A stretch of DNA of 64,000 nucleotides from Candidatus Krumholzibacteriia bacterium (lineage in GTDB: Bacteria > Krumholzibacteriota > Krumholzibacteriia > LZORAL124-64-63): positions 1-64,000 of the forward strand of contig JANTFX010000007.1 in NCBI GenBank assembly GCA_024763215.1, read 5' to 3'. A program made the position numbers and the translations under genes. Below the pieces are notes generated by a model. It saw only the letters and a list, made by a program, of their open reading frames with translations. It was not told where the DNA came from and did no database searches. Numbering within the stretch: position 1 is the first letter of the stretch; the number at the start of each line of letters is the position of its first letter. Of this stretch, positions 7,591 through 18,479 are shown piece after piece.

Positions 7591-9110
7591 CATGGACCTC
7601 CGGGTTCCTCGACTTCCCAGGCCAGGCCCCGCCACAGGCCCGCGGCCCCCTGGGTGATATGAAAATCCGCGCCGCTGTCCACGGCGGCCAGCAAGGGATC
7701 CCCCCACAGCAACAGGGCATTGAAGGCGGCCAGGGATCGTTCCTGGGCCACCCCCCGCGGGTGCACCCATGCCGGTGTACCGCCCGGACGGGAGGCCTCC
7801 CGGGCCAGGTTTGCCATCATGGCCACCAGGCCACGGCGCCAGCGCCGGGTGCGGCCGGCCGCCAGGCGCCTGGCCGCGGCCGCGTCCTGCCCCAGCTCTT
7901 CCTGCAGCAGCTCGCTGAGCTGGTCCGTGGCCCTTGCGAGATAGGCATCCGCCCAGATGCGGGCCTGCTGCCGGGGACCCGCAAGGACCGTCCGGGCCAG
8001 ATCCAGGCGGCCGACCGGAACGATGGTCCCCACCATCCGCGGCACCAGCGGGCAACGCGGGATGGCGGCAGCGGCATACACGGGCTCGAGCTGGCGCAGG
8101 TAGGCGTACTCCCCCGGACCGACAACCACGGCGACCGGGGCGAGCAGCCAATCCTGGACCAGGCTGCGCATCAGGACCCCCGGGCGCAGCCGTGCATCGG
8201 CAACGTCCTGGTGCGGGTCCAGCGGCAGGCGGTGCAATCCTTCGCTGCGATACCATGGGGTCCGCAGGCTGCGTTCATCCAGCTGGGCGTGGCCGCCCTC
8301 GGCGGCCAGCTGCCGCCCACGCTGCCGGGCCAAGGCGGCCAGTTCGGCGGTCCGGGGGCGCAGTTTCCTCGTCAACGGGCCGGCGGCGCGGTGCAGCTCG
8401 GGATCATCCCCCGATACGATGATCAGGTCCGTCCCGGCGAAGCAGCGGTACCAGGCCGCGGTGTTCAACCGCCCGAGGGACCAATCCTCGGTCACCGACC
8501 GGTGCAGCAGGGCCTGCAGATCACGGCGCAGGGCATCGGCCTCCACGCCGGACCCGGTGGTTGCGGCTCCGGCGCACACCTGGGGGCAGGGCAAGGTGCC
8601 CACCATGCGCCGGCGCCAACTGGGATCCCGTTTCAGGTCCCGGGCGCCGGCCGCTTGCAAGGTCCCGCCTTCCGGGTTCCAGGCCACCGCGGCCAGGGCT
8701 TCACCCAGATCGGTGTCATCGTCGGCGGACCAGAAGACCGGCACGGTGGGTAGTCCGGCAGCGGTTCTGCGCCGGGCCAGGGCCACCGCCGTGGCGATCT
8801 TGTAGAGGGTGTAGAGAGGTCCCCCCAGAAAACCCGGTTGCTGGCCCGTGACGACCACGTCGGCGGCCCCGGCGGCCAGGCGCCGCACGTTGTCCTGCAG
8901 GCGCCGCAGCTGATCGGCAGGCAGGTCGCCTGATACCTCCGGGCCGGGGCGCCAGCCGGCGCGGGCCAGGCGGCAAGGCCGCGGCCCGGTGGCCGCGATC
9001 GCCCGCTGCAGGGCACCCGTGGCGCCGTCAGGTCCTGCCTGCTCGAGCCAGGACTGGAACAAGGGGGAATACCCCTGCCCCAGCGGACGGACCTCCCGGC
9101 AATCAATCAT
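7590..9110 (-). CDS. bshC: BshC, putative bacillithiol cysteine-adding enzyme
   Basis: Last step of bacillithiol synthesis: addition of cysteine to GlcN-malate, genetically assigned in Bacillus although the in vitro reaction has been hard to show. The 506-residue protein has the family hallmark VVTGQQPGFLGGPLYTLYK (about 86-104), then VPVFWSADDDTDLGEAL (conserved W-x-EDHD-like acidic patch, here ADDDTD), and a C-terminal Arg-rich helical region. Length is slightly below the roughly 540-residue norm. The start overlaps the methyltransferase stop by eight bases, which indicates coupled translation. Confidence 0.92.
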   Translation of the reverse strand: MIDCREVRPLGQGYSPLFQSWLEQAGPDGATGALQRAIAATGPRPCRLARAGWRPGPEVSGDLPADQLRRLQDNVRRLAAGAADVVVTGQQPGFLGGPLYTLYKIATAVALARRRTAAGLPTVPVFWSADDDTDLGEALAAVAWNPEGGTLQAAGARDLKRDPSWRRRMVGTLPCPQVCAGAATTGSGVEADALRRDLQALLHRSVTEDWSLGRLNTAAWYRCFAGTDLIIVSGDDPELHRAAGPLTRKLRPRTAELAALARQRGRQLAAEGGHAQLDERSLRTPWYRSEGLHRLPLDPHQDVADARLRPGVLMRSLVQDWLLAPVAVVVGPGEYAYLRQLEPVYAAAAIPRCPLVPRMVGTIVPVGRLDLARTVLAGPRQQARIWADAYLARATDQLSELLQEELGQDAAAARRLAAGRTRRWRRGLVAMMANLAREASRPGGTPAWVHPRGVAQERSLAAFNALLLWGDPLLAAVDSGADFHITQGAAGLWRGLAWEVEEPGGP

Positions 9111-9925
9111 GGCCCTGACCCTTCACCGCATCCCTCCGGTAGACCAGCAACCAGCGATCCCCTTCACCCAGGGGGTCGCCCCGGTAGCTTCCGGCGGCCG
9201 CGCAGCGGAACAAGCCCCGGCCTTCGGCCATGGCATCCAGCTCGGACTCCTCGAAGAGGGCGACCTGCTCGGTGTAGGAAACGCCCCGGGGACCTATCCC
9301 GAAAGCCTTCGCTTGCTCTTCATGCCCCGGCACAGCCCTCACCACCACATCCTTCAGCACCCGGGAACCATCGCCATCCAGGCGGCGCACCTCATCGAAT
9401 CGGCAAGGCCCCAGGACCCGGGTCCGCTGCTTGCCGGCAGGAAGCGCCGCCAGTTCGCGGCGGACCCTCCGGCAGTCAAGATAGTCCAGAAACCAGTGGC
9501 CGCCGACATCCAGGACCCTGCTAACCTCTTCGACGACAACAAGATTATCCCGAAGATTCCCGAAATACCCGAAGGACGTGAAAAGCGACAGAACCCCGCC
9601 CATGCTGCCATCGGCAAGGGGGATCCTGCGCATATCGCCCCGCAACAACCCCGCCAGCCCGGAGACCCGGTGCGGGAACCGCTTCCGGGCCAAGGCCAGC
9701 AGGGAGGCCGACAGATCCAGGCCGATGACCGGACCGATCCGCCGGGCCAGGGATTCCAGGTGGCGGCCGTCGCCACAGCCCAGGTCCAGCACGGGCAGGC
9801 TGCTGCCCGCAGGCGCCAGGGGCGCCAGGCGAGGCAACAGATCCAGGCACCGACGAGCCTCGGCCTCGTCACGGTGCGCATACAGCAGGGGGTAATGGTC
9901 CCCGAAAGCCGCCTGGTACCAGGGA

Positions 9926-9933
<8 letters not shown>
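9103..9933 (-). CDS. Class I SAM methyltransferase, candidate bacillithiol N-methyltransferase
   Basis: A 276-residue Rossmann-fold methyltransferase with SAM motif I LPVLDLGCGDGRHLE (about 47-60), motif II acidic end GLDLS, and motif IV near LFTSFGYFGN. Its N-terminus PWYQAAFGDHYPLLYAHRDEAEA precedes the SAM domain. It overlaps nadB by eight bases and bshC by eight bases, so it belongs to the bacillithiol operon. In Chlorobaculum tepidum a SAM methyltransferase (NmbA) makes N-methyl-bacillithiol, and that is the most attractive role here, but this is inference from context and general similarity. Start could be ATG at 9933 or the preceding ATG at 9936. Confidence 0.8.
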
Positions 9934-11605
<1,672 letters not shown>

Positions 11606-11776
11606 GGAAACACCTCTTGTTCGGTCCTGCCCGCGAAGCCCCGCCCGGGGCGGAAAAAGATCTGCTAAAGTGCGGGCCCCAACAGCCGAAAAAATAACCA
11701 GGAAACCGAAATTAAGCACAGCCGGGACCGTCTGTCCACAGCGGGCCCGGTGAACCGGTCAACTGGAGGGCTCATC
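11606..11776. other. Divergent intergenic region between nadB and a lipoprotein gene
   Basis: The 171 bases must hold the start signals for nadB (leftward) and the lipoprotein gene (rightward). I see short GC hairpins (GCCCCG-CC-CGGGGC near 11638-11651 and CCGGTGAACCGG near 11748-11759), and a rightward TGCTAAAGT at 11673-11681 resembling an extended -10, but no paired -35. No convincing promoter can be named. Confidence 0.4.
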
Positions 11777-12388
11777 GTGAAAACCCGTCTCGCATTGACA
11801 ATCCTGGCCGTCATCCTGACCCTGACGGCCCTTACCGGATGCAGCACCGACAACAACGAACGCCAGCGTCTGGTCTGCGAGGTGGCGTCGGTCAACAACG
11901 GCGCGCCGCTCATCTCGGCCTACCTGAACAGCGGCAGCGACAAGATCGTCGGCACCGAAGACGATTTCTACCCCATCGATTCCGTGCCGGTCACGTTCCA
12001 GGCCCGGGCGCTGAACTCGCAGATGGTCCTGCCGGAAAACGGGACCTACAGCTGGTTCCACATCACCAGGTACGACCTGACCTGGCACCCAGGCCCCAAC
12101 GCTCCGGCCGAGCTGACGGATTTCGACGTGCAGGGGGGCCTGGTCGATGTGCTCGTGCCCGTGGACGACGTGGCGGTGACCAGCATCCTGGTCGCGGACC
12201 GGGGCATGAAAGAGCAGCCGTGGTTCCGCCAGCTGTTCGACGACCTCGTCGACCCCGACACCCCGCCCTCCAGTTTCAACGCCTTCCTGGAGTTCACCTT
12301 CTACGGGCATGAGACCGGCAGCGAGCACGAGGTCGAGCTCACCGGTGGGTTGAGCGTCAATTTCTACGGTGCGATCTTCGACAACTAG
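11777..12388 (+). CDS. Uncharacterised lipoprotein
   Basis: A 203-residue exported protein of unknown function. The start is GTG at 11777 with GGAGGG six bases upstream. A positively charged n-region, a hydrophobic core and the lipobox LTALTGC put the lipidated Cys near residue 22. The mature part is acidic and beta-rich, with VCEVASVNNGAPLISAYLNSG at its start, and is punctuated by segments such as PVTFQARALNS and DVQGGLVDVLVPVDD. I recognise no catalytic motif. It is one of only two rightward genes, stands between nadB and lpxK and overlaps the lpxK stop by four bases in convergent orientation. Confidence 0.75.
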   Translation: MKTRLALTILAVILTLTALTGCSTDNNERQRLVCEVASVNNGAPLISAYLNSGSDKIVGTEDDFYPIDSVPVTFQARALNSQMVLPENGTYSWFHITRYDLTWHPGPNAPAELTDFDVQGGLVDVLVPVDDVAVTSILVADRGMKEQPWFRQLFDDLVDPDTPPSSFNAFLEFTFYGHETGSEHEVELTGGLSVNFYGAIFDN

Positions 12389-13458
12389 AGCCCCTGCCCC
12401 TCCGCTTGACCGCGCATGCGCTCCCGGACCAGGTCCGGGAGCGCGTTCCTTTGCGACCAGCGCACTTCCTGCTCCAGGACGAAGACCCGCCGCCGCCCGG
12501 GAATCCTGCCTGCCAGCTTGACCCAGTCCTTGGCCGTGGTCACCAGGGAGTCCGCGCCCGCTTCGCCCATGGCCCGGTCGATGGCGCGCAGGGTCCTCGC
12601 CGCATACCGGTCATGGTCCCGGCAGCGCACAGCCAGCACGGGCTCATGCCCGATGACCCCGGCCGCGGCCTCCTCGAACTTTTCGGGATGCGCGATGCCC
12701 GACACCGCCGCCCAACTGCCAGCCTCCCGGGGAGCGGCCGCGCGGCCCTGACCGTCCGCCAGCCGGGAGATCCTGGAAAAGGCGGCCACCAGGGGGCCCT
12801 CTCCACCCCGGTCCGGAAGGGGGCCGGTGCTTTCCAGCAACCAGACATCCGCCCGACGGGCCGCGCCGGGTGGTTCACGCCAGGGTCCCAGAGGGAGCAC
12901 GGGACCCGCCAGGGGGATGCAGACCCCGTGGGGATCGGAGGTCCAGGCGTTGAGGATCAGGACATCGAGATCCCGCCCCAGCCCACCGGTCTGGAAACCG
13001 TCGTCCAGCAGCACGCAGTCCAGGTCGGGAAATCGGGCGGCCAGGTACGCGAAGCCCTCGCCGCGATGAGCCGCCTGGACCACCACCACGTGCGCGCCCG
13101 AACGGCCAGCAAGCAGCCTGGCCTCGTCCCCGCACCCCTGGCAGTCCCCCTCCACCAGGACCGGCGAGCGCAGACCCGAACCGTAGCCGCGGGTCAGGAC
13201 CCCCACCTTCATCCCGCCCGAGGCCAGATCCTGCGCCAGCTTCCCCACCACGGGGGTCTTGCCGCTGCCGCCCAGGGACAGATTCCCCACCGAGACGACG
13301 AAGGGCCGGCCGGGCGCAGGCCGGCGACGCGCGGCCCTGAGCGCAGGCAGGCCTCCGCACAGGCGGCTCCAGGGGTCGGGCTGCGCCATGGGGCGCCGTC
13401 TGCGCCACCAGCGGAGCAGGGAGCGTTCGTACCAGGGGCGCAGATCCAGGATTTTCAT
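12385..13458 (-). CDS. lpxK: LpxK, tetraacyldisaccharide 4'-kinase
   Basis: Phosphorylates the 4' position of the lipid A disaccharide at the inner membrane. The 357-residue protein begins with an amphipathic, Arg/Trp-rich membrane-binding stretch, then a Walker A variant VGNLSLGGSGKTPVV (about 57-71) typical of LpxK, a downstream LLDDGFQ Walker-B-like motif (CVLLDDGFQTGG) and the GIAHPEKF segment. The ATG at 13458 overlaps the DUF374 stop by four bases; the longer open frame to 13542 is rejected. It ends the lpx gene series. Its last codons also encode a hairpin that may terminate the convergent lipoprotein gene. Confidence 0.93.
   Translation of the reverse strand: MKILDLRPWYERSLLRWWRRRRPMAQPDPWSRLCGGLPALRAARRRPAPGRPFVVSVGNLSLGGSGKTPVVGKLAQDLASGGMKVGVLTRGYGSGLRSPVLVEGDCQGCGDEARLLAGRSGAHVVVVQAAHRGEGFAYLAARFPDLDCVLLDDGFQTGGLGRDLDVLILNAWTSDPHGVCIPLAGPVLPLGPWREPPGAARRADVWLLESTGPLPDRGGEGPLVAAFSRISRLADGQGRAAAPREAGSWAAVSGIAHPEKFEEAAAGVIGHEPVLAVRCRDHDRYAARTLRAIDRAMGEAGADSLVTTAKDWVKLAGRIPGRRRVFVLEQEVRWSQRNALPDLVRERMRGQAEGQGL
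12418..12444 (+). terminator. Hairpin inside lpxK, likely terminator of the rightward lipoprotein gene
   Basis: Thirteen-base arms at 12418-12430 and 12432-12444 are perfectly complementary around a single central base. On the plus strand the stem is followed by GTTCCTTTG, a loose T-tract; on the minus strand what follows is not T-rich. It lies 30 bases past the lipoprotein stop and inside the last codons of lpxK, so one DNA stretch codes for protein on one strand and a terminator-like hairpin on the other. Confidence 0.55.
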
Positions 13459-14072
13459 GGCGAGTTCGTATCCCCGGCGAAGAACCGTTCCAGGCCCGAC
13501 TTGATGCCGGCGAGTTGCTCCGTGGTGGCGCGGCGTGGGCACACCAGCTCCGGGCCGGTTTCCATCCGGATGCGGGCAAAGGGGCCTGGTACCAGGGTAC
13601 GGTCCCAGGTCCGCAGGGTCCAGGCCCGATCGGCGGCCGCGCGCAGGGCGATGATGGGGGCGCCGCTCAGGCGCGACAGGTGCAGGATCCCCTCCTGCAC
13701 CCTCCCGAACGGCCCCTTGGGCCCGTCCACCGCCAGCCCGACGCTCAGCCCCGACTCGAGGGCGCGCCGCAGCAGGACCAGGGCCCTGCCGCCGCCGCTG
13801 CCGGTGGACCCGCGGGCGAATTCATAGTCGGAGCTGCCGAGGGTGCGGACGAGGATATCTCCGTCCGGGCTGTTGCTGACCAGCAGGCAGGGGCGCACCG
13901 CGCGCACGAAACGGATGGCCGGCAGGATATCGCGGTGCAGGCAGGCGTAGATGACGGGACCGGACCGAGGCGCCGGCCGTCCGGGTTCCAGCCGCCAGGT
14001 CCGGGAAACCACCCCCCACACCGGGGGGGCCAGGAACAGTTTTGCTCGCTGGAGCATCATATCAAGAGGCAT
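13455..14072 (-). CDS. DUF374-type lysophospholipid/lipid A acyltransferase-like protein
   Basis: A 205-residue protein resembling the DUF374 family often found beside lpxK. The acyltransferase-type motif HRDIL (about residues 46-50 from this start) corresponds to HX4D, and VGLAVDGPKGPFGRVQEGILHLSRLSGAPI is the family's diagnostic central block. It may transfer a secondary acyl chain to lipid A or its precursor, in place of LpxL/LpxM, which are not in the window; this is inference. The start is uncertain: ATG at 14072 overlaps the end of lpxB, with ATG at 14060 and 14057 as alternatives, and none has a strong Shine-Dalgarno. Confidence 0.8.
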   Translation of the reverse strand: MPLDMMLQRAKLFLAPPVWGVVSRTWRLEPGRPAPRSGPVIYACLHRDILPAIRFVRAVRPCLLVSNSPDGDILVRTLGSSDYEFARGSTGSGGGRALVLLRRALESGLSVGLAVDGPKGPFGRVQEGILHLSRLSGAPIIALRAAADRAWTLRTWDRTLVPGPFARIRMETGPELVCPRRATTEQLAGIKSGLERFFAGDTNSP

Positions 14073-15249
14073 CGCCGCCGGCCCGCCCACCGGCCCGGCT
14101 ATCCAAGGTGGCCAGGAGGGCTTCGGCGGTCCGCCGCCACACCCCGGCGGGCCCGCAGGAACGGCGCACCCGCTCACAACCCTTGAAGAACCCGTCCCGA
14201 GCCTCGGGACGGGACAGCCAGCGCAGGAGGCTGCGTGTCAGCAGCAGGGGCGAAGCATCGTCCTGCACGTGTTCGCGGACCATCCCCTCGTCCAGAACCA
14301 GATTGCCCAGGCCGATGTACGGCACCTTCACCAGGCGCCGGGCCAGGAAGTAATCGAACCGGCCGGTCCGGTAAACGACCTCGTGGGGAACCCCCGCCAG
14401 GGCCGCCTCCAGGCTGGCCGTGCCGCTGCAGACCAGGGCCAGATCCAACCTGGGCAGCAACGCGGGCAGGCTGTCCCTGCTCACGTCTACCTCGGAGCCG
14501 AGGGCCTCGGCCACGAGCCGGGCGTCCATCCCCGGAGCCACGCTGGCCACGAAGCGCAATGGGCGGGGATTCAGATGCCCGCGCAAGGCCTGGGCGGTCA
14601 CCTTGAAAACGGGCAGGAGATGCCTCAACTCCTGGCGGCGGCTGCCGGGGATCAAGCCGATGGTCAAAGGAGCGTTGCGATCGTTGAACACGGCTTCCCG
14701 CCGCGCCCAGGAATCCCGGAAAGGGAACTGGCCGCCGTACTGGTCCATGAGAGGGTGCCCCATGGGAAAGACGTCGAAGCCGAGCTCCTGGAAGAATTTT
14801 TCCTCGAAGGGCAGGATGGTGCCCAGGCTATCGATTTTGCGGCGCAGACCGGCGGCGCGCCAGCGGCCCCAGGCCCACAGCTGCGGAGCGACGAGCCAGA
14901 ACACGGGCAGGCCCGCGCCGTGCGCCTTCCCGGCGACCCAGGAATTGAAGCCCGGGAAATCTACAGGGACCACCAGGTCGGGGGTCTCCCGCTTCAGGAA
15001 ACCGCCCACGGCCTTGCGGGCCGCGGCGATGGCTGGCCAGGCACGCAGCACCTCGCCGAAGCCCATGACCCCCAACTGGCCGGCATCATGAATCAGGTCG
15101 GCGCCCCGGTCGGCTACCTGCCGGCCGCCGAGGGCGGAAATGCGGAGGCCTGGATCCAGAGCGCGCAGGGCGGATACAAGATCCGCCCCGTAACGTTCGC
15201 CGCTGGCTTCCCCGCAGGAGAGGAAGATGTGCCGCTGTGCTCTGGCCAT
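14062..15249 (-). CDS. lpxB: LpxB, lipid-A-disaccharide synthase
   Basis: GT19 glycosyltransferase condensing UDP-diacylglucosamine with lipid X. The 395-residue protein starts HIFLSCGEASGERYGADLV, the LpxB N-terminal signature (SAGEASGD in E. coli), then GVMGFGEVL, DLVVPVDFPGFN, VAPQLWAWG, LPFEEKFFQ, LIPGSRRQELRHLLPVF and a C-terminal LVCSGTASLEAALAGVPHEVVYR block. ATG at 15249 or the preceding GTG at 15252 could start it, both within reach of GAGG. It is 32 bases downstream of lpxA, the classical lpxA-lpxB order. Confidence 0.95.
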   Translation of the reverse strand: MARAQRHIFLSCGEASGERYGADLVSALRALDPGLRISALGGRQVADRGADLIHDAGQLGVMGFGEVLRAWPAIAAARKAVGGFLKRETPDLVVPVDFPGFNSWVAGKAHGAGLPVFWLVAPQLWAWGRWRAAGLRRKIDSLGTILPFEEKFFQELGFDVFPMGHPLMDQYGGQFPFRDSWARREAVFNDRNAPLTIGLIPGSRRQELRHLLPVFKVTAQALRGHLNPRPLRFVASVAPGMDARLVAEALGSEVDVSRDSLPALLPRLDLALVCSGTASLEAALAGVPHEVVYRTGRFDYFLARRLVKVPYIGLGNLVLDEGMVREHVQDDASPLLLTRSLLRWLSRPEARDGFFKGCERVRRSCGPAGVWRRTAEALLATLDSRAGGRAGGDAS

Positions 15250-15281
15250 CACTGACTACCTCGGGGGCGGGACGTGTGCCG

Positions 15282-16103
15282 TCACCGCACGATACCCCTC
15301 TCGGAGCGCCTGATGAACGCCATCAATTCCTCTATGCGCCGATCGAGGGTACAGTCGACCGCGATCCTCTCGAGGGCCTGGGTCACGTTCAGGCCGGAAC
15401 GGTACAGAAGACGGTAGGCGCGGCGCAGATTCAGCAGTTCCGCTTCCGTGAAACCGTTCCGCTTCAAGCCGATGCTGTTCAGGCCCGCGACCTCGACGGG
15501 GTTGCCGGCGACCTTGATGTACGGAGGGACATCCTGCGGCAGGCGGCTGCCGCCGCCGACGAAGCTGAAGGCGCCGATCCGGACGAACTGATGGACGGGG
15601 GTCAGCCCGCCGATGGTGGCGTGGCTTTCGACCTCCACGTGCCCGGCCAGGTTCACCGCGTTGGCGATCACCGTGTGGTCATGGAGATGGCAGTTGTGGG
15701 CGATGTGGACGTAGGCCATCAGCAGGTTGTTGCTGCCGATGCGCGTGGAATCCCCATCACCTGTGGCCAGGTGCACGGTGCAGAATTCGCGGAAATCGTT
15801 GTTGTCGCCGATCTCCACGAAGGAGGTCTCACCCCGGTACTTCTTGTCCTGGGGCTCGCAGCCGATGGCCGCGCCGTGGAAGAACCGGTTGTTGCGCCCG
15901 ATGGTCGTCCGGCCCTCGATGAGCACGGAACTACCGACCCAGCAGTCCGGCCCGAGCACCACATCGGGCCCGATAACCGCATGCGGTCCGATGCGCACGT
16001 TGTGGCCCAGCCGCGCCTGGGGGTCGACCACCGCCGTGGGGTGGATTTCCGCATCCCGCACGGGCCGGGGGCCGGTCATCTTTTTCATTTTGATCGGGTC
16101 CAA
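15282..16103 (-). CDS. lpxA: LpxA, UDP-N-acetylglucosamine O-acyltransferase
   Basis: First committed enzyme of lipid A synthesis, transferring a 3-hydroxyacyl chain to UDP-GlcNAc. The 273-residue protein is a left-handed beta-helix of hexapeptide repeats (about 18-195), with the LpxA-specific GCEPQDKKYRGETSFVEIG loop and the catalytic His region LLMAYVHIAHNCHLHDH. A C-terminal helical domain contains NSIGLKRNGF. The start is TTG at 16103: GAGGAGG lies six bases upstream, while the first ATG is 21 bases away from it. It follows the lpxC-fabZ fusion by 23 bases, the usual fabZ-lpxA neighbourhood. Confidence 0.95.
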   Translation of the reverse strand: MDPIKMKKMTGPRPVRDAEIHPTAVVDPQARLGHNVRIGPHAVIGPDVVLGPDCWVGSSVLIEGRTTIGRNNRFFHGAAIGCEPQDKKYRGETSFVEIGDNNDFREFCTVHLATGDGDSTRIGSNNLLMAYVHIAHNCHLHDHTVIANAVNLAGHVEVESHATIGGLTPVHQFVRIGAFSFVGGGSRLPQDVPPYIKVAGNPVEVAGLNSIGLKRNGFTEAELLNLRRAYRLLYRSGLNVTQALERIAVDCTLDRRIEELMAFIRRSERGIVR

Positions 16104-16126
16104 AAGAATCCTCCTCGCAGGGCCGG

Positions 16127-17440
16127 TCAGCTGTCCACGATGGCGGACATGAGATCAGCCTCGGCCACCTTGTCGGACTCCACATACGCAGTGCCGTGCA
16201 TTTTGCACATGGGGCCCCTCAGTTTTGTCATCTCCAACTCGAAACGCAATTGATCACCGGGGGTCACCGGACGCCTGAATCTGGCACCGTCGATCCCGCT
16301 GAAATACACGAGCTTGCCCCGCGGGTCCTCCACGCTGCTCAGCAGCAGCACGCCGCCGGTCTGGGCCATGGCCTCGATGATCAGGACCGCCGGCATGATG
16401 GGATGCCCGGGGAAATGCCCCTGGAAAAACGGCTCGTTGATGGTCACGTTCTTCAGCCCCACGACCCGCCGGCCCGGTTCGAGTTCGGTGATGCGGTCCA
16501 CCAGCAGGAAAGGATAGCGGTGGGGCATGGTCGCGAGGATGGAGCCGATATCCCAGCCCACGGGGTTGCGCGGGGGGTAGATGCGGGGCAGGGACCGTTC
16601 CGACTTGGCCAGCATGCGGGTGAACTCCACGTTGGCGTCGTGCCCGGCAAAACGGGCCTTGACGTGCCCCTGGATGGGCATGCCCAGCAACGCCAGGTCA
16701 CCCAGCAGGTCAAGGATCTTGTGCCGCACGCACTCGTCCGGGAACCGCAGCTGCTGCCCGCCCACAAGCTTCCCGTCCTCGAACACCAGGGCGTTGCCCA
16801 GGCTACCGCCCTTTACCAGGCCCATGTCCTGCAAGGCGGCCACATCCTTCATCAGGGCGAAGGTCCGCGCCGGTGCGATCTCCCGCCGGAAAACCTCGGG
16901 CCGGATCTCGAAGGTCGCTTGTTGAACGCCGATGGCGGCGTCTTCGTAGTCGATATGGAAGGAGATCAGGAAGCTGTCGGCGGGCTCCACGCTGATCTCG
17001 ATCCGGTCTTCGCGCCACATGCGGGGCCGGGTGATGCGGTAGGACAGGGCAGGCAGGCCTTGAGCCTCGATGCCGGCCTTATCGATCAGGTCCACGTACA
17101 CCAGGGCGCTGGCGCAGCCGGAGATGGGCGGTTCGTTCCCCTCGAGCCGGATCAAACAATTGGTCACGCCCATGCCGTGCAGGGCGGCCAGGATATGCTC
17201 CACGGTCGTGATCCGGACCCCGTCCTTCTCCAGGGAGGTGGCCCGGTTCATCCGGGACCGTGGCACCGCGTTCTCCACCAGCGCGGGGATGCGCACCTGG
17301 CCATCCGGCCCGGCGACCTCGAACACGATCCCGGTATTGACCGGGGCCGGAGCAAGCGTCATGACCGCCGGTTCACCGGTATGCAGGCCGGTGCCCTCGA
17401 TGGTCACGCTCTTGCCGATTGTCTTCTGCAACCAGACCAC
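16127..17440 (-). CDS. lpxC/fabZ: LpxC-FabZ fusion: UDP-acyl-GlcNAc deacetylase / 3-hydroxyacyl-ACP dehydratase
   Basis: Bifunctional protein of 437 residues. Residues 1 to about 285 are LpxC, the zinc deacetylase committing lipid A synthesis, with TIEGTGLHTG, the zinc-ligand region TTVEHILAALHGMG (His82), and DECVRHKILDLLGDLALLG followed by GHDANVEF carrying the remaining ligands and catalytic His. Residues about 295-437 are FabZ, with HRYPFLLVDRI, the catalytic His in FFQGHFPGHPIMPAVL, and the Glu of IIEAMAQ. Start is GTG at 17440, coupled to lpxD. The same fusion is known from Bacteroidetes and relatives, and couples control of fatty-acid and lipid A flux. Confidence 0.96.
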   Translation of the reverse strand: MVWLQKTIGKSVTIEGTGLHTGEPAVMTLAPAPVNTGIVFEVAGPDGQVRIPALVENAVPRSRMNRATSLEKDGVRITTVEHILAALHGMGVTNCLIRLEGNEPPISGCASALVYVDLIDKAGIEAQGLPALSYRITRPRMWREDRIEISVEPADSFLISFHIDYEDAAIGVQQATFEIRPEVFRREIAPARTFALMKDVAALQDMGLVKGGSLGNALVFEDGKLVGGQQLRFPDECVRHKILDLLGDLALLGMPIQGHVKARFAGHDANVEFTRMLAKSERSLPRIYPPRNPVGWDIGSILATMPHRYPFLLVDRITELEPGRRVVGLKNVTINEPFFQGHFPGHPIMPAVLIIEAMAQTGGVLLLSSVEDPRGKLVYFSGIDGARFRRPVTPGDQLRFELEMTKLRGPMCKMHGTAYVESDKVAEADLMSAIVDS

Positions 17441-17447
17441 AGCCAGT

Positions 17448-18479
17448 CTACTCCTGCTCCTGTTGCGGCTCCATGCGAGCCTCGATCTTCCGCCAGCGCT
17501 TGATCAGATCCGGCAACTTGCGCACGGCGCTGGTGATCCGGAACGATTCCCTGATGTTCAGGGCCGGATAGCCGAAAACGGTTTCCCCGGCCGGCACATC
17601 CCGCCAGATGCCGGATTTCGCGCCCAGCCGCGCGCCCGCCCCCACTTCCAGATGATCAGCGATGCCGACCTGCCCCCCTGCGACGACGCCCTCGCCCATG
17701 ACCACCGTGCCGGCGATGCCCACCTGCGCGCTCAGGGCGCAATGAGCACCGATTTTCACATTGTGGCCGATCTGGACCAGGTTGTCGACCTTGGTTCCGG
17801 TCCCGATGACCGTCCGGCCGGCCTTGGCCCGATCCACACAGGACCCGGCGCCGATCTCCACATCGTCTTCCAGCACCACGATCCCCACCTGGGGAATCTT
17901 CTCCATACCCTCGGGCCCGGGCAGATAGCCGAACCCGTCGCTACCGATCACGGCACCCGGATGCAGGATGACCCGGTCGCCCAGGCGGCACCCATAACGC
18001 ACCGTGACCCCGGAATAGACCAGGCAATCGGCGCCCAGGGTCACATCCGCCTCCAGCACCACATGGGCCCCCAGCCTTGTTCCCGCGCCGAGCCTGGTTC
18101 CGGCGCCGACGACGCAGAAGGGGCCGATGGCCGCGGCGGCGTCGACCTCGGCATCAGGGGCGATCACCGCCGTGGGATGAATCCCGGGCGGAAAGATCAG
18201 ATCCGCAGGAGGCGCCAGTTCGTCCAGCAGCCCCACGAACGCCCGATGCGGGTCATCGACCCTGATCGCCGGCCGGTCGGGCGCAAACCCCACCGGAACC
18301 AGCAGGGCACCGGCCAGGCTCTTGCTGACGCCGGCTGCCAGGCCGGCACGGGCCACGAAACTGAGGTCGCCGGGTCCGGCGTCCTCCAGCACCCCGAAAC
18401 CGGTGATGATCATGCCGCCGGGGCCCAGCAGTTCTCCCCCCAGCTCCCGGGCAATCTCACCCAAGGTACGCCCCGTCAT
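17448..18479 (-). CDS. lpxD: LpxD, UDP-3-O-acylglucosamine N-acyltransferase
   Basis: Third lipid A enzyme, adding the N-linked hydroxyacyl chain. The 343-residue trimeric left-handed beta-helix protein has the LpxD N-terminal uridine-binding domain ([15 protein letters not shown], then GPGDLSFVA), hexapeptide repeats from about 105 to 300, the catalytic His region [14 protein letters not shown], and a short C-terminal helix. ATG at 18479 has GGAG eight bases upstream; the longer frame to 18608 is mostly the spacer after skp. The lpxD-lpxC pair is separated by seven bases. Confidence 0.95.
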   Translation of the reverse strand: MTGRTLGEIARELGGELLGPGGMIITGFGVLEDAGPGDLSFVARAGLAAGVSKSLAGALLVPVGFAPDRPAIRVDDPHRAFVGLLDELAPPADLIFPPGIHPTAVIAPDAEVDAAAAIGPFCVVGAGTRLGAGTRLGAHVVLEADVTLGADCLVYSGVTVRYGCRLGDRVILHPGAVIGSDGFGYLPGPEGMEKIPQVGIVVLEDDVEIGAGSCVDRAKAGRTVIGTGTKVDNLVQIGHNVKIGAHCALSAQVGIAGTVVMGEGVVAGGQVGIADHLEVGAGARLGAKSGIWRDVPAGETVFGYPALNIRESFRITSAVRKLPDLIKRWRKIEARMEPQQEQE

